Shown here piece by piece: positions 4,297 through 9,372 of a DNA stretch of 9,372 nt. Source of the stretch: Alphaproteobacteria bacterium (lineage in GTDB: Bacteria > Pseudomonadota > Alphaproteobacteria > UBA1280 > UBA12223); NCBI GenBank assembly GCA_003450915.1, contig DMEM01000187.1, positions 1 through 9,372 of the forward strand. The letters run 5' to 3'. How positions within the stretch are numbered: the first letter of the stretch is position 1; every line of letters starts with the position of its first letter. Both the position numbers and the translations under genes were made by a program. The notes below the pieces were generated by a model. The model searched no databases. It was not told where the DNA came from and saw nothing but the letters and a program-made list of their open reading frames with translations.

Positions 4297-6840
4297 TTAA
4301 ACTGCTACTACGTTAACTAATCTACCCGGTACATAAATAACTTTTTTGATTTCTTTACCTTCAGTATCTTTAACGACTGCTTCAAGTGCTACTTTTTCAG
4401 CTTCATCTTTTGCAATTGATGCTGAAACTTGTAGTTTAGCTTTTAACTTACCATTTACTTGAACAACTAATGTAATTTCATCATCTTCTAAAGCTGCTTC
4501 TTGTGCTTGTGGCCAGTCAGTTGCTGTTAGTGATGTTGTATTACCCATATCTGTCCATAGCTCTTCTGTGATATGAGGAGCAACAGGATTAAATAGTTGA
4601 ACCGCAGTTTTAACACCTTCAGCATATAGAGCTTGCATTTTATCTGAATCTGTAACTTTAACTTTAGCTAATGCATTTGATAATTCCATGATAGCTGCAA
4701 CAATTGTATTTAGTTGGAACTTATCTAAATCGTCTGTAACACGCTTGATTGTTTTATGAATAATTCTCTTCAACGCTTTTTCTTCTTTAGTATCAAGTTC
4801 ATCGATTGCATAAACTTTTTCGTTTGATAAATCGATTTCAGTAGAATGAACTAAGTTCCAGAATCTACCCATAAATCTCCAACAACCTTCTAAAGCATTT
4901 TCTGTCCACTCTAAGTCTTTTTCAACAGGAGCAATGAAGATAATAGCTGTTCTAACAGCATCAGCACCATATTGTTCAAATAAAATTGCTGGATCAACAC
5001 CATTATTCTTAGACTTAGACATTTTTTCCATTCTATTAACTTTTAGAACTTCACCTGTTTCTTTATGAACTGGTTTGCCATCTTCTTCTGCTACATCAAC
5101 AGGGTTAATATAATCACCTTTTGAATCTTGGAATGAAGGAGCAATAACCATACCTTGAGTAATTAAGCGTTTAAATGGTTCTACTAATTCAGCTGGAGTA
5201 TAACCACAGTCTCTTAAGGCTTTTGTAATAAATCTTGAATATAGTAAATGTAAAATAGCATGCTCAATACCACCAATATAAGTATCAACAGGCATCCATT
5301 TTTTAACTTCTTCTAAATCTAGAACATTTTCTGAATGTGGGCAAGTATAACGTAAGAAGTACCATGAACTATCCATGAATGTATCCATAGTATCTGTAGT
5401 TCTTTTAGCTGCAGCACCACAGTTTGGACATGTAGTGTTAACAAATTCAGCGTCAGACGCTAATGGATTACCTTTTACCGTAATATCAATTTCATCAGGT
5501 AATTTAACAGGTAAATCTTCTTTTTTTACAGGAACTGTTCCGCAAGATTCACATTCAACAAATGGAATTGGTGTACCCCAGTATCTTTGACGAGAAATAC
5601 CCCAGTCTCTTAATTTGTAGTTTGTTGTGCCTTCACCTAAGCCCATACCTTCAATTTTAGCAATAACAGCTTTTTTAGCCTCAGCAACTTCTAAACCATC
5701 AAACTCAGCAGAGTTAATTAATTTACCTGCAGCGCCATAAGGATCTTCACCTTCAATAACTTGCTTAATAGCAATATCATATTTTTTAGCAAAATCGTTA
5801 TCACGCTCATCATGAGCTGGAACTGCCATAACAGCACCAGTACCGTAAGCCATTAAAACAAAGTTAGCGATATAAATTGGGAATTCTTCACCTGTAATTG
5901 GGTGAACAATTGTGTAAGGTGTTTTATAGCCTTTTTTCTCAGCTGTTTCAATATCAACTGCAGATGTACCTAATTCTTGGCATTCTTTAATAAAGTCTGC
6001 AGCCTTAGCATCTGTTTTAGCAATTTCTTTTGCTATAGGGTGCTCTGAAGCAACTGACGCAAATGTCACGCCCATTAAAGTATCAGGACGAGTTGTGTAA
6101 ACTTCTAGCTCTTCAACATCTGATGAACCATTTACTTTAAACTTGAATTGTAAACCTTTAGATTTACCAATCCAGTTAGTTTGCATGTGCTTAACTCTTT
6201 CAGGCCAGTCTTCAAGTAATTTAATATCATCATTTAGCTCATCAGCGTATTTTGTAATATTCATAAACCATTGGTTCATCATTTTACGTTCAACTGGAGC
6301 ATCAGATCTCCAACCTTTACCGTCAATAACTTGCTCGTTAGCCAGAACTGTCATATCAACAGGATCCCAGTTAACCATAGCTTCTTTTTTGTAAACTAAG
6401 CCTTTTTCATACATATCGATAAAGAATGCTTGTTGGTGACGGTAGTAGTCATCTTTACATGTTGCTAATTCTCTATCCCAATCGTATGATAGCCCCATAA
6501 TTCTAAGGTCAGCTTTCATAGCTTCAATGTTTGCTAAAGTCCATTTACGAGCTGATGAATTATTTTTTAATGCCGCATTTTCTGCTGGCATACCAAATGA
6601 ATCCCAACCCATTGGGTGTAGAACATTAAAACCGTTTGCTTTTTTATATCTAGCGATAACATCACCAATTGTGTAGTTTCTTAGGTGACCTGTGTGTAAT
6701 TTACCTGATGGGTAAGGGAACATTTCTAAACAATAGAAATTTTCTTTACCTTCATCATTTGTTGTTGCGAAGTTATTGTTTTCTTCCCATGATTTTTGCC
6801 ATTTTGCTTCTATTTCAAATGGATTATATCTTTTATTCAT
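4297..6840 (-). CDS. leuS: Leucyl-tRNA synthetase (class I), 847 aa
   Basis: It charges tRNA-Leu with leucine in the cytoplasm. All expected parts are present at normal length (E. coli about 860 aa). These are the HIGH motif as H49-T-G-H52 after PYPSGKL, the CP1 editing domain with TTRPDTLMGVTF (249-260), and AYGTGAVMAVPAHDERDNDF ending near 350 with its conserved Asp. A zinc-ribbon-like pair of CxxC follows (430/433 and 471/474), then DSSWYFLRY, KMSKS (606-610) preceding KNNGVDP, and a C-terminal domain ending in VPGRLVNVVAV. The ATG at 6840 is preferred over an in-frame GTG at 6873 because the protein then starts MNKRYNPFEIEAKWQ, like other LeuRS, and HIGH falls at residue 49. GGAA- and AGGA-type ribosome sites lie 5-11 bases upstream. 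It follows the DUF3576 lipoprotein gene, probably in one transcript. Confidence 0.97.
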   Translation of the reverse strand: MNKRYNPFEIEAKWQKSWEENNNFATTNDEGKENFYCLEMFPYPSGKLHTGHLRNYTIGDVIARYKKANGFNVLHPMGWDSFGMPAENAALKNNSSARKWTLANIEAMKADLRIMGLSYDWDRELATCKDDYYRHQQAFFIDMYEKGLVYKKEAMVNWDPVDMTVLANEQVIDGKGWRSDAPVERKMMNQWFMNITKYADELNDDIKLLEDWPERVKHMQTNWIGKSKGLQFKFKVNGSSDVEELEVYTTRPDTLMGVTFASVASEHPIAKEIAKTDAKAADFIKECQELGTSAVDIETAEKKGYKTPYTIVHPITGEEFPIYIANFVLMAYGTGAVMAVPAHDERDNDFAKKYDIAIKQVIEGEDPYGAAGKLINSAEFDGLEVAEAKKAVIAKIEGMGLGEGTTNYKLRDWGISRQRYWGTPIPFVECESCGTVPVKKEDLPVKLPDEIDITVKGNPLASDAEFVNTTCPNCGAAAKRTTDTMDTFMDSSWYFLRYTCPHSENVLDLEEVKKWMPVDTYIGGIEHAILHLLYSRFITKALRDCGYTPAELVEPFKRLITQGMVIAPSFQDSKGDYINPVDVAEEDGKPVHKETGEVLKVNRMEKMSKSKNNGVDPAILFEQYGADAVRTAIIFIAPVEKDLEWTENALEGCWRFMGRFWNLVHSTEIDLSNEKVYAIDELDTKEEKALKRIIHKTIKRVTDDLDKFQLNTIVAAIMELSNALAKVKVTDSDKMQALYAEGVKTAVQLFNPVAPHITEELWTDMGNTTSLTATDWPQAQEAALEDDEITLVVQVNGKLKAKLQVSASIAKDEAEKVALEAVVKDTEGKEIKKVIYVPGRLVNVVAV

Positions 6841-6866
6841 AATTTTCCGTTTCCTATAATAAAGTG

Positions 6867-6903
6867 TTGTCACTGAAATCCTGAATCAAGTTCAGGATGA
6901 CAA
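6867..6903. repeat. REP-like palindromic element between the lipoprotein gene and leuS
   Basis: Inner stem ATCCTGAA (6878-6885) / TTCAGGAT (6891-6898) with loop TCAAG. An outer stem TTGTC (6867-6871) / GACAA (6899-6903) is separated from the inner one by a six-base bulge on one side. The sequence type (TCATCCTGAACTTGATTCAGG on the other strand) resembles short palindromes I know as dispersed repeats in bacterial genomes, including alphaproteobacteria. Inside the transcript it would form a strong hairpin in the 88-base gap upstream of leuS. Confidence 0.65.
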
Positions 6904-6928
6904 AGTAAAAAAGAGTTATTAATATATT

Positions 6929-7438
6929 TTAATTAGCTAAACTTTTTATTTTCAAACTTCTCGCGTTAGACAAAATTGTCTCTTCTAACGCTGTTGAAGT
7001 TGCCTTATCAAGTTTTTGATCTGTATATGATCCATCAGCTAATTTTTCTCTTGAAAATACTTTTACGTTTAATGCTGTTGGCTCTAAAGCTTTACTTAAA
7101 ATATAAATATTAATTTTAACTTGTTTGTTTGAAGTGCCTTCTTGATTCATCCAGTCTGATAAAATCACGCCACCCGCGCTATCTGCTTGAGTTAGTGGCA
7201 TAAATGAAATTGCTTCTAAAGAAGATCTCCATAAATACTGGTTTACTGCTAATTCAGCTGCTGAACCGCCTCCAAAACTTTTTCCTTTAAAACTAGAGAG
7301 AATGTTTCCATCTTCACTAAATACACCTGCGCCTTCTTCCATATCATGCGGTGTTGGATTTGGATCTGCTGGTGTTAATTTGGCATCGCATGATGCAACC
7401 AGTACTAATGACAGTAATGAAAGTATTTTAAATTTCAT
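6929..7438 (-). CDS. DUF3576-type lipoprotein, 169 aa
   Basis: Predicted lipoprotein of the DUF3576 family, recognised from the core VNQYLWRSSLEAISFMPL (65-82), GGVILSDW (89-96) and the closing ALEETILSNARSLK (150-163). This family sits directly upstream of leuS in many alphaproteobacteria, and its biochemical role is unknown to me. The signal peptide MKFKILSLLSLVLVAS ends in a lipobox before Cys17. The next residue is Asp18, which in enterobacteria favours retention in the inner membrane; whether that rule holds here is inference. A low-complexity Pro-rich linker (24-30) follows. The start has AGGAT upstream and a candidate promoter at 7484-7512. It lies 88 bases before leuS in the same direction, with a palindromic repeat between them. 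Confidence 0.85.
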   Translation of the reverse strand: MKFKILSLLSLVLVASCDAKLTPADPNPTPHDMEEGAGVFSEDGNILSSFKGKSFGGGSAAELAVNQYLWRSSLEAISFMPLTQADSAGGVILSDWMNQEGTSNKQVKINIYILSKALEPTALNVKVFSREKLADGSYTDQKLDKATSTALEETILSNARSLKIKSLAN

Positions 7439-7483
7439 TTTTCTTTTATCCTATACTTTTGTTATGATTTTTCAATGGTTGTA

Positions 7484-7512
7484 ATTATAACACAACTATC
7501 TTAAATTTTTAA
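7484..7512 (-). promoter_or_regulatory. Candidate promoter for the lipoprotein-leuS transcript
   Basis: On the - strand TTAAAA (7512-7507, four of six) and a perfect TATAAT (7489-7484) are separated by 17 bases. This places a transcription start about 45 bases before the lipoprotein gene. An imperfect 14-bp palindrome, GTTGTAATTATAAC (7478-7491), overlaps the -10 and could be an operator. Confidence 0.5.
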
Positions 7513-7530
7513 AGAATTATTTTCATTTTA

Positions 7531-7558
7531 TTGGCTAAAAAATATAAAATATTATAGT
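7531..7558 (+). promoter_or_regulatory. Candidate promoter for the ParB-like gene
   Basis: TTGGCT (7531-7536, four of six to the -35) and TATAGT (7553-7558, five of six to the -10) have a 16-base spacer. Transcription would start near 7565, about 37 bases before the ATG. It is divergent from the lipoprotein-leuS promoter, and the two -35 boxes are about 20 bases apart. Confidence 0.45.
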
Positions 7559-7601
7559 ATTTATAAGCAATAACACAATTTATAAACAAAAGAGATCTAA
7601 A

Positions 7602-8159
7602 ATGTACACTACAATATCTTTAAAAAAATTAAATCGTCATTCATGGGCAGAAGAATCAAAAAAAGGATTATTTTTAATCCCTACTGAATACTTAATGGAA
7701 ATCTCAAACCCAGATGCAACAGTAACAACAGATATGGGTAATGGTGATGATCAACAGTATACTACTGATACAGTTTGGCAAAGTATTTTAAAAAATGGCA
7801 TGGATACACCTTTATATGTTGTAGTATACCTTCCTAATCCAAAAGAAAACCCAGGTGTTGCTAAAATTCGCCTTGAATCTGGTAACCATAGAGTTCGCGC
7901 AGCTTTAGAAATGGGTATTACTCACTTACCAGTAGCAGCTTTTGTTTCTTCAAACCCTTATTTCCACTCTGGTAATGGTACGCATACTTTTGATATTAAA
8001 CGCCAAGATGTTTTAACAGCACTAAGCAGAACAGATGATGTTTTTGAACCATACCCACACCCTATTGATTTAAAGAAACTACTAAGAAGTAAAGAAGTAT
8101 TCTACTCTACAGAAATTATCATAGGATCTGATACAAATGGTATTGTAAAATTCATGTAA
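7602..8159 (+). CDS. Stand-alone ParB-like (ParB/Srx fold) protein, 185 aa
   Basis: Residues 58-111 look like the N-terminal domain of ParB-family proteins: a helix then SILKNGMDTPLYVVVY (61-76), then RLESGNHRVRAALEMGITHLPV (split: RLESGNHR 90-97, VRAALEMGITHLPV 98-111). G94-N-H-R-V-R99 corresponds to the GERRxR nucleotide-binding (CTP or ATP) motif of ParB and relatives. There is no recognisable helix-turn-helix DNA-binding domain or dimerisation domain after it, and no parA nearby, so it is not a chromosome-segregation ParB. The superfamily also includes nucleases, kinases and phage or toxin-associated proteins, so the role is open. The C-terminal part (112-185) is not recognised. The ribosome site AAGAGA is weak, seven bases before the ATG. 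It is a single gene that ends at a bidirectional terminator. Confidence 0.72.
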   Translation: MYTTISLKKLNRHSWAEESKKGLFLIPTEYLMEISNPDATVTTDMGNGDDQQYTTDTVWQSILKNGMDTPLYVVVYLPNPKENPGVAKIRLESGNHRVRAALEMGITHLPVAAFVSSNPYFHSGNGTHTFDIKRQDVLTALSRTDDVFEPYPHPIDLKKLLRSKEVFYSTEIIIGSDTNGIVKFM

Positions 8160-8163
8160 AAAT

Positions 8164-8194
8164 AAAAGAAGGTTAATTTAAAACCTTCTTTTTT
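8164..8194. terminator. Bidirectional terminator between convergent genes
   Basis: Perfect 11-bp stem AAAAGAAGGTT (8164-8174) / AACCTTCTTTT (8182-8192) with a 7-base loop. T-runs follow on both strands (TTTTTTC on +, TTTTATTTTT on -). It begins five bases after the ParB-like stop and lies about ten bases past the stop of the pseudopilin-like gene at 8205. Confidence 0.88.
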
Positions 8195-8204
8195 CTTATA
8201 TAAT

Positions 8205-8822
8205 TTAGCTTTGTGTTTTTCTAATACTAGGACCCACCAAATATCTAACATAATTTTGGTCAGGTAATGGATCTTCTGTATACCTAAGTCTTCCAACATT
8301 AAAGCCATCAGCTTTATCAACATAATCATCTAAAGCTTTTAATATTGTTTTATTACTTTTACCATCATCAATTCTAAAAGATACCCAAGTATAACAAACT
8401 CTTGTTCCGTCACAAGGAACAGACATATTAGAACCATTTGTTGCATTCCAAGCTTCTATGCCTGCTCGCTGAAAGTACCCATACTGAACGCTACTGCTAT
8501 TAATTGCTAAACTAACGCTTCCTATTTTTGAATATGGTAGATATGGGCCGTTCCAACCTGTCGCATTTGCGCTATTATCTACAAGTTCTTGTGCTGATAC
8601 ATCTGTTATATGCCCTGCATTAGCTGGCAGACCTTGCCCCGTATCTAATACATATTGCTCATAAGCCTTACCAAACTCATTCATCGTTGTAACAATTGCA
8701 ACTACTCTACTGTGTTGTATAGCACTATATAACGCCGCACCACTAATTACACTTAATGCACCAAATATTGCTAGGGCAATTCTAGCATCAAGTCCGAACA
8801 TCGCACCTTTTTTTAATAACAT
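8205..8822 (-). CDS. Type IV pilin / type II pseudopilin-like protein, 205 aa
   Basis: The layout is that of GspG-like pseudopilins: a short basic leader (MLLKKG), one long hydrophobic helix (about 13-36), then TTMNEFGKAYEQYVLDTGQGLP (45-66 region), which parallels the GspG segment ending in YKLDNGxYP. W90-N-G-P-Y94 parallels the GspG WxGPY motif. Cys137 and Cys143 precede YTWVSF and could form a disulfide. The leader is unusual: FGLDARIALAIFGAL instead of GFTLIELLV, with Asp12 as the only acidic residue near where Glu5 is expected. Such proteins sit in the inner membrane and assemble into pilus or pseudopilus fibres after prepilin peptidase cleavage; cleavage here is uncertain. The start has GAGG seven bases upstream. 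It follows its tandem paralogue by 15 bases, so they are cotranscribed. No other secretion genes are in view. Confidence 0.75.
   Translation of the reverse strand: MLLKKGAMFGLDARIALAIFGALSVISGAALYSAIQHSRVVAIVTTMNEFGKAYEQYVLDTGQGLPANAGHITDVSAQELVDNSANATGWNGPYLPYSKIGSVSLAINSSSVQYGYFQRAGIEAWNATNGSNMSVPCDGTRVCYTWVSFRIDDGKSNKTILKALDDYVDKADGFNVGRLRYTEDPLPDQNYVRYLVGPSIRKTQS
8722..8754. repeat. 33-bp direct repeat, copy 1 (inside the 205-aa pseudopilin-like gene)
   Basis: Matches 9340-9372 at 31 of 33 bases. It encodes the conserved SVISGAALYSA segment of the N-terminal helix. It reflects gene duplication with strong conservation or conversion of this segment. Confidence 0.85.
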
Positions 8823-8837
8823 AATACTACCTCTTTT

Positions 8838-9372
8838 TTAATTTTGTTTTGGTCTGTATTTTAAATATACATGATGAGATGCAATACCAGACCAAGAAAC
8901 TAATCTAACATTACCGTTTTGTCCATCAACAGACCCATCAACTTTTTTATCTAAAGCTTCATAGATACTCATTGGAACATCTTGAAACACCACCCAAAAA
9001 TCGCAACTTCCACCTACTGTTCCAGTATCGCATCTTGTTGTTGTCGCCCAAGTAGCAATTGCACCATTATCAGTCCAAGAACCATTTAGCATTTCACCTA
9101 TATAAACAGCTTGATACAATGGATGATCTAAGCCATAAGAAATAGATGAATGCTTAGGTAAAGAAGAATAAGGCCCTTTCCAATTAGATGAGTTATCATC
9201 TACTATTTTTTGAATATCAATATATACTCCACTATCAACAATTGCTAATTCAGAACCTACATCTAAGTAATAAGCATCATAAGCCTTGCCTACTTCATTC
9301 ATATCACTAATCATTGCTGTAACCTTGGCATCTTGAATTGCGCTATATAATGCCGCACCACTAATTACACTT
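8838..9372 (-). CDS. Type IV pilin / pseudopilin-like protein, partial (N-terminus beyond the window)
   Basis: A tandem paralogue of the 205-aa protein. The frame stays open to the window edge: 19 codons upstream of the first visible Met (9312-9314) read SVISGAALYSAIQDAKVTA, the same helix as in its neighbour, so that Met is internal and the start lies outside. It keeps MNEVGKAYDAYYLDVG, a W-K-G-P-Y motif, a Cys pair (C-x8-C) before DFWVVF, and ALDKKVD before GNVRL, all lined up with the neighbour. Past the N-terminal helix the two are quite diverged, which suggests two subunits of one fibre rather than a fresh duplication. It lies 15 bases upstream of the 205-aa gene in the same operon. The function is inferred as pilus-like or secretion-related. 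Confidence 0.75.
   Translation of the reverse strand, partial: SVISGAALYSAIQDAKVTAMISDMNEVGKAYDAYYLDVGSELAIVDSGVYIDIQKIVDDNSSNWKGPYSSLPKHSSISYGLDHPLYQAVYIGEMLNGSWTDNGAIATWATTTRCDTGTVGGSCDFWVVFQDVPMSIYEALDKKVDGSVDGQNGNVRLVSWSGIASHHVYLKYRPKQN
9340..9372. repeat. 33-bp direct repeat, copy 2 (reaches the window edge)
   Basis: 31 of 33 bases are identical to 8722-8754. The match runs to the last base, so the repeat probably continues outside the window through the leader codons of the partial gene. Confidence 0.85.

Noticed and set aside
3751..6394. Short open frames on the + strand opposite the serine hydrolase, HIT and leuS genes (3751-3948, 4118-4300, 5375-5590, 6143-6394)
   Set aside because: They lie antisense to well-supported genes, lack good ribosome sites, and the encoded sequences look like translation shadows.
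6841..6873. GTG start adding 11 residues to LeuRS
   Set aside because: Its AGGA belongs to the palindromic repeat. The ATG at 6840 gives the family-typical N-terminus and HIGH motif position.
7302..8329. Open frames at 7302-7484 (+) and 8102-8329 (-)
   Set aside because: The first is antisense to the lipoprotein signal-peptide region. The second crosses a strong bidirectional terminator and overlaps two supported genes in other frames.
9312..9314. Start of the upstream pseudopilin-like gene at the Met near 9314
   Set aside because: The frame remains open and homologous to the neighbour's N-terminal helix up to the window edge, so this Met is internal.

Overview
The window looks like chromosome of a low-GC (about one third GC by eye) alphaproteobacterium. 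The best evidence is a DUF3576-type lipoprotein gene directly upstream of leuS, an arrangement I know from alphaproteobacteria, plus a LeuRS of alphaproteobacterial character. A palindromic REP-like repeat between those two genes would also fit. I cannot name the genus; a Rickettsiales/Holosporales-like or other AT-rich lineage is possible. No tRNA, rRNA, CRISPR array, transposase or gene-free stretch over 300 bases was seen.

Left part (1-2392, all + strand): four small genes I cannot assign to known families. These are an 85-aa protein, a 130-aa secreted protein, a 239-aa soluble, probably helical protein, and a 168-aa secreted protein. Each has its own Shine-Dalgarno and its own strong terminator, so they read as single-gene units. 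The 130-aa and 168-aa proteins are divergent relatives: both have a signal peptide, four cysteines in the same order after it, and a DG(F/Y)WxF...C...DPKxW core with identical spacing. This is the most likely undescribed element: a secreted four-cysteine family in two copies flanking an orphan gene.

Middle (2396-7438, all - strand, read from high to low coordinates): DUF3576 lipoprotein, then a 37-bp palindromic repeat, then leuS with a terminator, then a HIT-family hydrolase with an Asn in place of the first triad His, then a class C beta-lactamase-fold serine hydrolase without a signal peptide. The last two form a tight pair. The gene pair I would expect after leuS in alphaproteobacteria (lptE, holA) is not there.

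Right part (7439-9372): a divergent promoter region, then on + a stand-alone ParB-like (ParB/Srx fold) protein ending at a bidirectional terminator. Convergent to it on - are two tandem pseudopilin-like genes that share a nearly identical N-terminal segment and have an unusual leader (FGLDARIALAIFGAL in place of GFTLIE). The upstream one is cut by the window edge.
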